A stretch of 64,000 nucleotides of DNA, taken from positions 2,108,001 through 2,172,000 of the forward strand of contig OZ257257.1 in NCBI GenBank assembly GCA_965279705.1, written 5' to 3'. Source of the DNA: Stagnimonas sp965279705 (GTDB taxonomy: Bacteria; Pseudomonadota; Gammaproteobacteria; Nevskiales; Nevskiaceae). The notes under the pieces were generated by a model. That model saw only the letters and a program-made list of their open reading frames with translations, was not told where the DNA came from and searched no databases. The translations under genes were made by a program, and so were the position numbers. This document shows, piece after piece, positions 39,341 to 51,926 of the stretch (its first letter is position 1; every line of letters begins with the position of its first letter).

Positions 39341-39407
39341 TGTTTTTCTTCTCTCCTCTTCTTGTTATTTCCGCACCAAGGGGCACGGCAGCTGCGTTGC
39401 CGCATTA

Positions 39408-39483
39408 GACCAAAGTCGCAGGCCTTGCAGCGCCCCGTTGCGACCAAGGTCGCGTTCCTCCCGCCGCGTAGCGCTCCTAGAGT
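39408..39483 (+). promoter_or_regulatory. Two regulator-type sites and -10 upstream of the MHS transporter
   Basis: GACCAAAGTC (39408-39417) and GACCAAGGTC (39442-39451), the second inside the perfect inverted repeat GCGACC-AA-GGTCGC (39440-39453). A -10-like TAGAGT (39478-39483) starts 26 bases after the second site, the same spacing seen upstream of acs. The sites lie between the transporter and the divergent CrbS-like kinase. They are plausible targets of the LuxR-type regulator. Confidence 0.55.
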
Positions 39484-39533
39484 GCATGCACATCAGCAGC
39501 CCACCAGCAGTCCATAAATCGAGGAGAACACGT

Positions 39534-41204
<1,671 letters not shown>

Positions 41205-41222
41205 TCGAGCCTCGGCTTGAGC

Positions 41223-41252
41223 AAAAACCCCGGACTGGTTCCGGGGTTTTTT
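41223..41252 (+). terminator. Rho-independent terminator after the MHS transporter
   Basis: AAAAACCCCGG (41223-41233) and CCGGGGTTTTT (41241-41251) pair perfectly around ACTGGTT, followed by a T run. The reverse strand also carries a T run, so it could act in both directions. Confidence 0.93.
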
Positions 41253-41256
41253 GTTG

Positions 41257-41298
41257 GACATTGGTCGCATTTCGATCTGGCCGTTGATCCCGCACAAT
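41257..41298 (+). promoter_or_regulatory. Regulator-type site and -10 upstream of acs
   Basis: GACATTGGTC (41257-41266) is the reverse complement of GACCAATGTC, one mismatch from GACCAAAGTC. A -10-like CACAAT (41293-41298) begins 26 bases later, matching the spacing in the MHS promoter. The acs start is 36 bases after it, with GAGGAG as ribosome-binding site. Confidence 0.5.
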
Positions 41299-41333
41299 CT
41301 GACGCAAATACTGACAACTCACGAGGAGACCCC

Positions 41334-43319
<1,986 letters not shown>

Positions 43320-43374
43320 CAGCCGTCAAGCGATCCGGCTCGCCATGTCGGGGGCGGCCTGACATCATCGAGGC

Positions 43375-44538
43375 ATGAAAACGATCATGCTTCGTCTCGC
43401 CGCCACCTTGCTGCTCGTGCTGGGTACAGGCGCTTGCAGCAACAGCGGAAATACCCAGTTCGATGGCTTGCTTGGGCCGACGCCGGGTCAGCAGCCGCCA
43501 ACGACAGTCACCGCTGGCTCGATCAGGCTCACCGGGCCAGAAACCGTTGCGCCCGGCGTGAAAACCTCGGGCTTTTTCGCAACCTACAAACCGGGCAAGC
43601 AGGGTGCTGCGAACCCGGGCGTTGGCATCAACCTGTCGGCGACGGGCAACGCCAACAACGACGGCGACATCGTGGTGATCTCGCCGTGCGGCGATGGCGG
43701 CCTCGAACAGCCGCCCAGCGGCGGCGGTATCACGGACCGTCAAGGCGATGTGTGTTTCACCTACACCGCACCGCCGAGCGCGACGACGCCGATCACCATC
43801 ACCTTGTTCGCCAGCGTGCCCGGCCAGGTCGATGCTGCGGGCAGCCCGCTGATGACCAATTTCATGGTTAACGTGCAGCCCGCGACTTTTCGTTTTGTGC
43901 AGCCCACGTCGAACGACATCGGCTTCAACCCCAGCCAGCCGACGCGGCTGCGGTTTCAATGGACTCGGGCCGCTGGCAGTGGCAGCGGCACCGAGGGCGT
44001 CACCGGCAAGGTGCAGCTTGCGGCCACTGGCGGCGGACGGTTCACGGTCGATGGTGTGGCGTCGAGCAGCGTGATCATGGCCGACACCCGCGGCCCGGGT
44101 GGCACCGGCGATTTCGCCAAGCTCATCGGGGTGTATGCCACGAGCGTGGGCACCGTCAACGTCACTGCCGTCGATCAATCGAATGGGCGCAGCGCCACCC
44201 TCGCCCTGCAAGCCCGCGACATGCCGAGCGGCATCACCGTGGTGGCCAGCCCGCGGCAGATTCCCACCGCAGGCGCTCAGGAGAGCAGCAGCACCATCAC
44301 CGCCACCGTGGCCAGCGAAGGTGGCGGCCCCAGCGATGGCAGCGCAGTCACCTTCAGGCTCGCTCGCGCGCAGGAAGGCTCGGCGGAACGACTCAGCATC
44401 ACCAGTGGCAAGACCAACAAAGGTCAGATCGTCACCCAGTATTTTGCCGCTGACCGCCCGGGCGCCGCGACGGTGGAAGCCTGCGTAGACAACACCACCG
44501 TCTGCAGCACCGAAACGATCACCGTGGTGTCGCCGTAA
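43375..44538 (+). CDS. Lipoprotein with Ig-like (Big-1-type) repeats
   Basis: A 387-aa exported protein. The signal is MKTIMLRLAATLLLVLGTGACSNS with lipobox GTGAC. The mature part is rich in Thr, Ser and Gly, with beta-strand repeats of bacterial Ig-like type such as ITVVASPRQIPTAGAQESSSTITATV near 285 and LTGPETVAPGVKTSGFFATY near 52. Four cysteines could form disulfides. It follows acs by 55 bases but has no obvious metabolic link; surface or envelope role inferred. Confidence 0.75.
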   Translation: MKTIMLRLAATLLLVLGTGACSNSGNTQFDGLLGPTPGQQPPTTVTAGSIRLTGPETVAPGVKTSGFFATYKPGKQGAANPGVGINLSATGNANNDGDIVVISPCGDGGLEQPPSGGGITDRQGDVCFTYTAPPSATTPITITLFASVPGQVDAAGSPLMTNFMVNVQPATFRFVQPTSNDIGFNPSQPTRLRFQWTRAAGSGSGTEGVTGKVQLAATGGGRFTVDGVASSSVIMADTRGPGGTGDFAKLIGVYATSVGTVNVTAVDQSNGRSATLALQARDMPSGITVVASPRQIPTAGAQESSSTITATVASEGGGPSDGSAVTFRLARAQEGSAERLSITSGKTNKGQIVTQYFAADRPGAATVEACVDNTTVCSTETITVVSP

Positions 44539-44582
44539 GTCCTTTCGCACCGCCGATCAACACAGCGGTCGAGTGCCTCGAC

Positions 44583-45455
44583 TCACGCAAGCAGCGCCCG
44601 CTCGAACAAGGCCAGCATCCGCCCCCAAGCCTTCTCGGCCTGATCGTGGTTGTAGACCTTGGAATCGGTGGGGCACCAGCCATGCTGGGTACCGGCATAC
44701 ACCTCGATCTCGGCAGGCAGCTTGGCGGTAGCGAAGGCCGCGCGCAGCTTGTCTTTCACCTGCGGTTCCTTGGCATCGTCGTTTTCGGCGATGGCGATGA
44801 GATGCTGCGCTTTCATGTAGGGGATCAGCCGGTGCGGGCTGTCGGGCTTGTCGGTGACCAGCCCGCCTGCGTGGAAGCTAGCGGCAGCACCGATGCGCCC
44901 GGCTTGATAGGCAGCAGTGCGGAACACCAGCGGACCACCCATGCAATAGCCGATGGTGCCGATCTTGCGCTCACCATCCACGGCTTTCTGCACATCGAGA
45001 AAGCCGACGAAGGCACTGGCATCGACCTGGGCGGTGGCCTCGGTGAGCGAGTTCTTCAGCGCCATCAGTGACTCGCGCACCGCGGGGTCGTCGAAGCTGG
45101 GGTTGGCGGGTGCGGTGGGTGCGCGCTGCTTGCGATAGAACGGATTGACAACCAGCACCGCATAGCCTGCCTCGGCGAGGCGCGTGGCCATGTCCTTGAA
45201 CGCGGGGCGCAGACCAAAGATATCGGGCCAGATCAGCACCGCCGGATGCTTGCCCTTGTTGGGATGCACGAAGTAGGCATCCGCAGTGCCGTCTGCGGTT
45301 TTGATCTCGACATCCCTGCCCTTGGTGTGGCCTGCAAACGCGGCCTTGGGCAGGCTGGCGAGCAGCCCGGCAGTGAGCGTCATGCGCCCGAACTCGCGTC
45401 GTGTGATCTGCCGTCTCGGTCCAGCAAACTCATTGAAATCATCGTGCTCGCACAT
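44583..45455 (-). CDS. Dienelactone hydrolase-family protein, Tat-exported
   Basis: A 290-aa alpha/beta hydrolase with a twin-arginine signal (ITRREFGRM at 17-25, then a hydrophobic stretch to AFA at 39-41). The nucleophile is Cys171 in IGYCMGGP, as in dienelactone hydrolases, and the His is in GTQHGWCP near 256. The Asp should lie in the AIAENDDAK region near 223. Export of this fold by Tat is known. The substrate is unknown. It faces the Ig-like lipoprotein gene tail to tail. Confidence 0.85.
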   Translation of the reverse strand: MCEHDDFNEFAGPRRQITRREFGRMTLTAGLLASLPKAAFAGHTKGRDVEIKTADGTADAYFVHPNKGKHPAVLIWPDIFGLRPAFKDMATRLAEAGYAVLVVNPFYRKQRAPTAPANPSFDDPAVRESLMALKNSLTEATAQVDASAFVGFLDVQKAVDGERKIGTIGYCMGGPLVFRTAAYQAGRIGAAASFHAGGLVTDKPDSPHRLIPYMKAQHLIAIAENDDAKEPQVKDKLRAAFATAKLPAEIEVYAGTQHGWCPTDSKVYNHDQAEKAWGRMLALFERALLA

Positions 45456-45652
45456 GGTGGGTATCTCCGATTTCTGTTTGTGTTGATAGAGTTTGGCATG
45501 ACGACAAGGGTCTGCCTTGCCTCGGCTTTCAAATCGACTGGCGACACGATTCGATCACCAAAAGCGAGCGGCTCGCACGCAGGGTGAGCAGGTTCAGTAG
45601 CGAGAAAGCAACAGCGGCTCTGATGCCTGCACATTTACAGCCCCTGACTCCC

Positions 45653-45787
45653 ATGACCATCCACCTCGACATCGTGCCCGTGCTTTCGCTCATCGCGGGC
45701 ATCGCCATCCTGATCGCGCCGCGCATCCTCAACTACGTGGTCGCGTTCTATCTCATCGCCATCGGCCTGCTGGGGCTGATCCACTAG
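45653..45787 (+). CDS. DUF3096-like small membrane protein, 44 aa
   Basis: A 44-residue peptide starting MTIHLDIVPVLSLIAGIAIL and ending IAIGLLGLIH. It has two hydrophobic segments separated by PRILN, the pattern of DUF3096 small membrane proteins. Upstream in-frame ATGs at 45584 and 45623 would add a non-matching extension. The 45456-45652 stretch before it holds no gene I can support. Function unknown. Confidence 0.7.
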   Translation: MTIHLDIVPVLSLIAGIAILIAPRILNYVVAFYLIAIGLLGLIH

Positions 45788-45846
45788 CGACAAAGCGTCG
45801 CTAGACTGTTGCCGCCTGCACTTGCGGCACAAGACCACCATCCGGC

Positions 45847-47031
45847 ATGAGCCCGAACGATACCGACGACCTGTTTTTTGCCGACGAGGACGAGGGAATA
45901 CAGGGTGGCCTGCCGCCCTGGATCGTGCTGGTGGTAGACGACGAGCCGGACATCCACGCCGTCACCCGCCTGGCGCTTGAAAAAGCCCAGTTCTCCGGGC
46001 GCGGCGTGCGGCTCGTCAACGGCGCTTCCGCCGCCGAAGGGCGGGCGCTGCTGGCGGCACACCCCGATGCGGCGCTGATCCTGCTCGATGTGGTGATGGA
46101 GAGCGACGACGCCGGCCTCGCCTTCGTGCGGCACGTGCGCGAAGAGCTAGGCAACCGCGAGGTGCGCATCGTGCTGCGCACTGGCCAGCCGGGTGTGGCA
46201 CCGGCGCGCACAGTGATCGACCACTACGAGATCGACGACTACCGCACCAAGACCGAGCTGACCAGCGAGCGACTCTACGTGAGTGTGGCCGCAGCACTGC
46301 GCACCTATGCGCTGCTGGACAGCCGCCGCCAGCGTGAGCGGGCGCTGCTGCAATCGAACCAGGAGCTGGAGCGCTTCGCCTACGTCGCCTCACACGATTT
46401 ACAGACGCCGCTGCGCGCCATCGTCGGTTTCACCCAACTCTTGCAGCGTCGCAACGCCGCGCAGCTGGATGACGATGGCCGTGCGCTGCTGGCAGACGTG
46501 GTGAGCAATGGCACGACGCTGGCGATGCTGATTCGCGATCTATTGGAGTTTTCGGATCTGAGCCGCGCCAACCGCCAGCCGCAGGCCGTGGTGCTGGATG
46601 CGCTGATGCAGCGCGTGCGCATACGCCTGGCAGAAGAACTCGAAACCCGCCAGGCCGTCTTGCAGGTGGAGCCGCTGCCGGCGATCGAGGGCGACGCGGT
46701 GATGCTCGAACAGGCGCTGGTCAACCTGGTGCACAACGCGCTCAAGTTCCAGACCCAAAGTGGCGCCGTGGTGCGCGTGCAGGCAAAGCAGACGGCCGAC
46801 GTGGTGGACGTGCAGGTGATCGACCACGGCATCGGTATCGAGCCAGCAGAGCTACCGAAAGTGCTCGAAGGCTTCCATCGCGTGAATGCGCACGAGGCCT
46901 CCGCTGGCAGCGGCCTTGGCCTCGCCATCTGCCGCAAGGTCGCGCGCCTGCACGGCGGCGAGTTGCTGGCCAGCTCGGTGCCGGGCGTGGGCTCGACCTT
47001 TACGCTGCGACTGCCGGCCAGCGCACGGTAA
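45847..47031 (+). CDS. Receiver-histidine kinase, cytoplasmic
   Basis: A 394-aa protein with an N-terminal receiver (about 26-150; VVDDEPDIH and LILLDVVMES with the acceptor Asp) followed by a kinase. The H-box is FAYVASHDLQTPLRAIVGF near 180, the N-box LVNLVHNALKF near 295, and the G-boxes VIDHGIGIEPAEL and GSGLGLAICRKVA. No membrane segment is present. The receiver-kinase order is that of phosphorelay intermediates that are controlled by another kinase. Its 3' end overlaps the convergent PAS kinase gene by 32 bases. Confidence 0.9.
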   Translation: MSPNDTDDLFFADEDEGIQGGLPPWIVLVVDDEPDIHAVTRLALEKAQFSGRGVRLVNGASAAEGRALLAAHPDAALILLDVVMESDDAGLAFVRHVREELGNREVRIVLRTGQPGVAPARTVIDHYEIDDYRTKTELTSERLYVSVAAALRTYALLDSRRQRERALLQSNQELERFAYVASHDLQTPLRAIVGFTQLLQRRNAAQLDDDGRALLADVVSNGTTLAMLIRDLLEFSDLSRANRQPQAVVLDALMQRVRIRLAEELETRQAVLQVEPLPAIEGDAVMLEQALVNLVHNALKFQTQSGAVVRVQAKQTADVVDVQVIDHGIGIEPAELPKVLEGFHRVNAHEASAGSGLGLAICRKVARLHGGELLASSVPGVGSTFTLRLPASAR

Positions 47032-48616
47032 AGCAGGCGCCCTCGCCAGGTTCGCTGGTCACGACAATGCTGCCGCCAAAGGTCTGGGTGACCAGGTTGT
47101 AGACGATGTGCAGGCCCAGTCCACTGCCGCCGCTGCCGCGGCGCGTGGTGAAGAACGGATCGAAGATGCGCGGCAGCACTTCGGCCGCAATGCCGACGCC
47201 ATCGTCTTCGACGACAAGCTGCATCTGATCATCATCGCGACTGGCCGCGACCCGCACGAGTCCGGCCTGCCCGTTGGGGAAGGCGTGCTCCAGGGCATTG
47301 AGCACCAGGTTGCTCACCACCTGCGAGAGCGCGCCCGCTGCCAGGTGCAGCGACACAGCGGGCGGGCACAGCAGCTCCACCTTGTGCAGCGTGGCCTTGA
47401 TGCGCGGGTGCAGGCTGTGAATGGTTTCGTGCAGATACACGTCGAGGTCGATGGTGCGCGTCTCGCGGCTGGTTTGATCCACCGCGACCTGCTTGAAGCT
47501 CTGGATCAGCTCCGCCGCCCGTTCGAGATTGCTCAGCACGATCTCGGCGGACTGGCGGCTGGTGGCGACGGTATCAAGCAGCTGCGATTTTTTCAGCGTG
47601 CCGTTGGTGATGGCCTCCGTCAGCAACGCCATGCGATCCATCAGATGCGACGCCGCCGTCACGGCGATGCCGACCGGCGTATTGATCTCGTGGGCGATGC
47701 CGGCGACGAGCACGCCGAGCGAGGCCATTTTTTCGGACTGCACCAACTTGTCCTGCGTGCTGCGCAGGGCTTCGAGCGCGGCCTGGGTTTCGGCGACCTG
47801 CTGTTGCAGCGAAGCGGTGAGGCTGGCGCGGGCCTCTTCTGCTGCCTTGCGCGCGGTGATGTCGCGCACCACCGCCGCCCCGTGGCGCTCGTTGGCCACC
47901 GTCACCGCACCCACCGACATCTCGACCAGCAGCAGCGCGCCATCCCGCCGGACACCCCGCCACTCCCGCACGGTACGGCCCTGCGCCGCGCCGGTCGCAA
48001 AGGCCAGCAGCTCGGCGGCGGGGCCTTCGGCATCGCCGGGCAGCAGGCGCGCAAGGGGACTGCCGATGAGATCTTTGGCGGCGTAGCCGAACATCTCTTC
48101 CGCACCGGCATTGGCGCTGACGATGCAACCCTGCGAATCGAAAGTGAGGATGGCATCGGGGATGGTGTTGACCACCGCCGTCACGTCTTCGGTGCTGACC
48201 GCCGGCGCGCTCACAGCTACATCGTCTTCGCTGGTCAGTGTTCTGAAGGCAACAGCCGCCTGCGCTGGCGATTCCTCCTCTAGCTCGTTCCAGCGGTCGA
48301 GCAGGCTCAGGCTCAGCGCTTCGAGCTTGCGCGCCGTTTCGGCACGCTCGGCTTCGGCCTTGCGCGCACGCTCGGCAATCACGTCGCTGTCGTCGGGAAA
48401 ACTCAGCCAAGCAGATGACGTTGCCGGCGTGTCCGCACTCGCCGTGGTTTCCTGCTCGTCGGCCAACAATGGCTCAGGCTCGGTGGCGGCTGAAATGACC
48501 GGCTGCGGTCCGCCAGCGTTCGGGCTGGTCTTCAGCTTTCCCAGCCGCGGCGCCTCCGCCACCGGTGCCGTTTTGGTGGGCCGGTGGCGTGGCTTGAAGA
48601 GATCTTTCAATCCCAT
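47000..48616 (-). CDS. PAS-domain histidine kinase
   Basis: A 538-aa soluble kinase. A poorly conserved N-terminal region of about 150 residues is followed by a PAS domain (about 155-275) and a coiled coil. The H-box is VAGIAHEINTPVGIAV near 315. The ATPase has NALEHAFP, DDGVGIAAEV and GSGLGLHIVYNLV. The signal is unknown. It converges with the receiver-kinase gene, with 32 bases of overlap in opposite strands, and is 1 base downstream of the VOC protein gene. Confidence 0.88.
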   Translation of the reverse strand: MGLKDLFKPRHRPTKTAPVAEAPRLGKLKTSPNAGGPQPVISAATEPEPLLADEQETTASADTPATSSAWLSFPDDSDVIAERARKAEAERAETARKLEALSLSLLDRWNELEEESPAQAAVAFRTLTSEDDVAVSAPAVSTEDVTAVVNTIPDAILTFDSQGCIVSANAGAEEMFGYAAKDLIGSPLARLLPGDAEGPAAELLAFATGAAQGRTVREWRGVRRDGALLLVEMSVGAVTVANERHGAAVVRDITARKAAEEARASLTASLQQQVAETQAALEALRSTQDKLVQSEKMASLGVLVAGIAHEINTPVGIAVTAASHLMDRMALLTEAITNGTLKKSQLLDTVATSRQSAEIVLSNLERAAELIQSFKQVAVDQTSRETRTIDLDVYLHETIHSLHPRIKATLHKVELLCPPAVSLHLAAGALSQVVSNLVLNALEHAFPNGQAGLVRVAASRDDDQMQLVVEDDGVGIAAEVLPRIFDPFFTTRRGSGGSGLGLHIVYNLVTQTFGGSIVVTSEPGEGACFTVRWPAVAA

Positions 48617-48617
48617 G

Positions 48618-49040
48618 TCAGGCCCAGGGATCGTAACTGCCGATCCACCACAGATGGCCTTCGGGGTCGCGGCAGCTGTAGGCCTTGCCGCCGTAATCCT
48701 GCGTGGTCAGCGGGTCGATGATTTCCGCACCGGCGGCTATGGCCTGCGCGTAATGGGCGTCCGGGTCCGCAGCCACCAGGCAACAGCATTGCGTCTCCCG
48801 GCCGCCGATGTCGGCGGGCATCGCCATGCGCTTTCCCCAGGCATCGTCACGCGCGCTGCTGAGCATGATGAGACCGTTGCCGAAACTCAGCTGCGCGTGG
48901 GCGATGCCGCCCTCGCCGTCTTCGTGCACGGCGTGCTTCTCGAAGCCCAACGCCGTGCACAGCCATGCGATGGCGGCAGGTGCGTCCCGGTAACGCAGGC
49001 TGGGATGGATGGTGCTACGGGTCGAGGCGGCAGAGGTCAT
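48618..49040 (-). CDS. VOC-superfamily (glyoxalase/bleomycin-resistance-like) protein
   Basis: A 140-residue-class protein, 140 codons from the ATG at 49040 (MTSAASTRST), which has GGAG 6 bases upstream. The fold is recognised by IHPSLRYRDAPAAIAWLCTALGF at the start (repeat 1) and the second half ending KAYSCRDPEGHLWWIGSYDPWA, the usual VOC repeat end. The second repeat shows the metal-ligand-like Glu and His in DPEGHLWW. Substrate unknown. The PAS kinase gene begins 1 base later. Confidence 0.85.
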   Translation of the reverse strand: MTSAASTRSTIHPSLRYRDAPAAIAWLCTALGFEKHAVHEDGEGGIAHAQLSFGNGLIMLSSARDDAWGKRMAMPADIGGRETQCCCLVAADPDAHYAQAIAAGAEIIDPLTTQDYGGKAYSCRDPEGHLWWIGSYDPWA

Positions 49041-49097
49041 GGCGGACTCCAGTCGAGAACGAAGTGCCAAGTCTGCCCTGCCGCCCTGAAGATCGCT

Positions 49098-49994
49098 TTA
49101 AGCCTTCTCGCCGCCCAGTGCCCCGATCAGGTCGGTCAGCAGGGCAGAAAGCTCGCCAGTCATCAGCGCAAAGTCGGCCTCGAACTGGTCGGCGGGATTG
49201 ATCCCTGCCCCTTCGTCACCGCCCTGCTCCATCGCCAGTGATTTCACTCGCTTGATCTGGAACGGCTCGGCCAGCAGCAGGCTTAGGCGGTCCTTCCACA
49301 GCAGGCCGACGCGGGTCGCAAACTTGCCGCCGCTGATGTGCTCGCGAATCTCTTTCACCGACAGGTCGTGTCGCAGATATCGCACGGTGGCGGCTTCTTC
49401 GCCGGTGCCTTTCAGCTCGCATTCGCTGTCTAGCGCGAACTGGCCGGGGGCATCGCCCACCGTCAGCCATTGGGTCATGGCACCGCCCGGCGACAGTTCG
49501 GTTTCGAGCCGGGTCACCGGCAATTCGCCGAGCGTGTTGCGCAGGTGCTCCAGCAGTTCTTCGGCACGCGCGGGGCTGGAGGCATCCACCACCACCCAAC
49601 GCGCGACCGGGTCGATCCATGCGCGGGTGACGCGGCGCTTGGCAAAGGCGCGCGGCAGCAGTTCGGCCGTGATGCGCTCGGAAAGATCGCGCAGCTGCTT
49701 CTTGCCCGGCTTGTAGCCTTGCTGGGCTTCCAGTGCGACGGCGCGCAGCTTGGCTTCCTCTTTGATAACACTGCTAGGCAGCAGTTTTTGCTCGACGCCC
49801 AAGGCGATCAGCAGATGCTTCTGCTGCGAAGCGACCAGGCCCACGTTCTCGGCCGGCGGCACCCAGCCACGGCTCAGCAGGCTCATGCCGGTGCAGGGCA
49901 TCAGCGGCTGTTTGGCAAGGGCGGCTTCCAGCGTGCCGGGCGACATGGCCCAGCCGGCGGCGAGGCGATAAGCCTGAATGTTCTTGAACCACAT
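49098..49994 (-). CDS. rdgC: Recombination-associated protein RdgC
   Basis: A ring-shaped DNA-binding protein that limits RecA filament action. The ATG at 49994 gives MWFKNIQAYRL, the typical RdgC start, and 298 aa, the normal length; the open frame extends 35 codons upstream without support. Family segments are NVGLVASQQKHLLIALG near 63, RRVTRAWIDP near 132 and GPGG-like CELKGTGEEAATVRYLRHDL near 205. No strong ribosome-binding site is visible. It is divergent from the FHA gene with a 140-base gap. Confidence 0.93.
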   Translation of the reverse strand: MWFKNIQAYRLAAGWAMSPGTLEAALAKQPLMPCTGMSLLSRGWVPPAENVGLVASQQKHLLIALGVEQKLLPSSVIKEEAKLRAVALEAQQGYKPGKKQLRDLSERITAELLPRAFAKRRVTRAWIDPVARWVVVDASSPARAEELLEHLRNTLGELPVTRLETELSPGGAMTQWLTVGDAPGQFALDSECELKGTGEEAATVRYLRHDLSVKEIREHISGGKFATRVGLLWKDRLSLLLAEPFQIKRVKSLAMEQGGDEGAGINPADQFEADFALMTGELSALLTDLIGALGGEKA

Positions 49995-50134
49995 GACGGC
50001 GGCAGGACGGATCGGAAAAAGGGTCGCGATCATAGTGCACCCGTCGCAGAGTCGATTGGTGTTTTTTGCGGCTTGCCAGAGCGCAGAGGCTTGCGTCACC
50101 CTTTGGCTTTACAGCTCGATCGGAGGCGTGACAC

Positions 50135-50965
50135 ATGGCGAAGTTGGTCTGGCAGATAGCGGGGCAAGAGCCCGTGTCTTTTGCCTTGCGCCAAGAGCGT
50201 GTCGCCGTGGGCCGCGATGCCGTCAACGACATCCGCCTGCCGGAAGCCGCCGTCAGCGGTCGCCATGCCGTGATCATCACCCGCATGGGTCAGTCGATCG
50301 TGCACGACCTTAACTCCAGCAACGGCAGCTGGATCAACGGCGCGCGCATCGAATCCCAGCAGCTACAGCACGGCGACAGCTTGCAGTTCGGGCGGCTGTC
50401 GATGACGTTCATCGATGAGTCCAGCGCCACGGCGGTGCATCAGGCACCCGGACGCGGCAGCACGCAGCGCAATGCCACGGTGACGCTGAACGACACATCG
50501 CCCGAAGCGACCATGCTCCCCAGCCCCCCGCCCGCTCCGCACGGCGCAAGCCTGCCGCAGGCAGCCGACGCGCCGGATCTGTCCGAACTCGACCGGCTGA
50601 TGGGCGCGATTCGCACCTACCGCAGCAGCGAAGACGAGCAGAACGCCAAGAAACAGGAAGAAACCCTGCAGGAGTGGAAGAAAGTGCTGGGCTACTGCGA
50701 CGCGCTGAAAACAAGGCTCAGCAATGAACCGCGCGTGCGTTATTTCGAGATTTCAGACCGCCGCAGCGAAGTGGTGATCCGCATTGAACGCAATGCCGGT
50801 CAACCCACGCAGATGCTGATGCTGACGCGTGGCCACATGGAGCAACGACAGCACGCCTACGACGGCATCTGGCTGCGACAGACGGCGCAAGCGGACAAGC
50901 GCTACGACAAGTGCGCGGACGTGATGCGCGACGTCGTCACCACCGTTGCCCACATGCTGGCCTGA
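50135..50965 (+). CDS. FHA-domain protein
   Basis: A 276-aa protein with an N-terminal forkhead-associated domain (about 20-95), identified by VGRDAVNDIRLPEAAVSGRHA and LNSSNGSWINGARI, which contain the Gly-Arg, Ser-x-x-His and Asn-Gly residues that bind phosphothreonine. A low-complexity linker (PSPPPAPHGASLPQAAD) leads to a C-terminal domain I do not recognise. GGAGG precedes the ATG at 7 bases. No Ser/Thr kinase or phosphatase gene lies beside it; the RIO kinase is 21 kb away. It may act as a phosphopeptide adaptor. Confidence 0.82.
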   Translation: MAKLVWQIAGQEPVSFALRQERVAVGRDAVNDIRLPEAAVSGRHAVIITRMGQSIVHDLNSSNGSWINGARIESQQLQHGDSLQFGRLSMTFIDESSATAVHQAPGRGSTQRNATVTLNDTSPEATMLPSPPPAPHGASLPQAADAPDLSELDRLMGAIRTYRSSEDEQNAKKQEETLQEWKKVLGYCDALKTRLSNEPRVRYFEISDRRSEVVIRIERNAGQPTQMLMLTRGHMEQRQHAYDGIWLRQTAQADKRYDKCADVMRDVVTTVAHMLA

Positions 50966-50975
50966 GCCACTCGCA

Positions 50976-51842
50976 TCAGGCCGCGACGGCCTGCTTGGCG
51001 GGTTGTCGTGCCTTCAGCGGCGTCACCTTAGGGCTCTGGTTGAGGTGATCCAGCGTCACCCACTGGATCAGGCTGATCTTGCCGTTCATGTCCTCGGCCA
51101 GAGCCGTGCAGCTCTCCACCCAGTCGCCACAATTCAGATAGGTGACGCCGCCGATGTTGCGGATTTCGGCGTGGTGGATATGCCCGCACACCACGCCATC
51201 AAGCTTGCGGCGCTTGCACTCGCGCGCCACCGATTCCTCGAAGGTCGACACCACGTTGACGGCCGTCTTGACGTGCTGCTTGGCGAACGCCGAGAGGCTC
51301 CAGTAGCCCATGCCGAACAGGCTGCGGCCCTTGTTGAACCAGTAGTTGAAGCGCATCGCGCTCTCGTAGAGCGCGTCGCCGGTGACCGCGATCCAGGCGT
51401 GGTAGCGGGTGATGACATCAAAGGCATCGCCGTGGGTGATGAGCAGGCGCCTGCCATCTGCCGTCTGGTGGATCAGCTCGTTGGCGAAGCGGATATTGCC
51501 GAGATCGATTTTGAAGCCGACGAACTTGCGCAGAAACTCGTCGTGGTTGCCGGTGATGTAATACACCTTCGTCCCGCGCTTGGCCTTGGTCAAAATCTTG
51601 CGGACGACGTTGGTATGTTCCTGCGGCCAGTAGAAGGTGTTCTTGAGCTTCCAGCCGTCGATGATGTCGCCCACCAGATACAGCGTGTCGCAGGTGTGGC
51701 TCTTCAGAAACTCGACGAGATGCTCGGCCTTGCAACCCGGCGTGCCCAGATGCACATCACTCACCCACACTGTGCGGTAGTGGGTTTTGCCTTCTTCATG
51801 TTTGGCGTTACCGGGCTTTGCGGTGAGAGGCAAACGGGCCAT
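50976..51842 (-). CDS. Metallophosphoesterase, UDP-2,3-diacylglucosamine diphosphatase-like
   Basis: A 288-aa calcineurin-like phosphoesterase. The metal motifs are WVSDVHLGTPGC near 28, LVGDIIDGW near 58, ITGNHDE near 96, THGDAFD near 137 and VVCGHIHHAEI near 218. These and the KNTFYWP segment match the LpxH2/UDP-2,3-diacylglucosamine hydrolase-like family. Whether it acts in lipid A synthesis is not certain. It converges with the FHA gene with a 10-base gap. Confidence 0.82.
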   Translation of the reverse strand: MARLPLTAKPGNAKHEEGKTHYRTVWVSDVHLGTPGCKAEHLVEFLKSHTCDTLYLVGDIIDGWKLKNTFYWPQEHTNVVRKILTKAKRGTKVYYITGNHDEFLRKFVGFKIDLGNIRFANELIHQTADGRRLLITHGDAFDVITRYHAWIAVTGDALYESAMRFNYWFNKGRSLFGMGYWSLSAFAKQHVKTAVNVVSTFEESVARECKRRKLDGVVCGHIHHAEIRNIGGVTYLNCGDWVESCTALAEDMNGKISLIQWVTLDHLNQSPKVTPLKARQPAKQAVAA

Positions 51843-51926
51843 GACATATCTCGGTGGGGTTCACACGAGCGTCATTTTCCCGGCTGTTTGTGACGACGGC
51901 GTGACGGCAGCTGCACGCAGACCGCA

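Noticed and set aside
41217..41333. Extension of acs to 41217
   Set aside because: The extension contains the upstream terminator hairpin and the proposed promoter.
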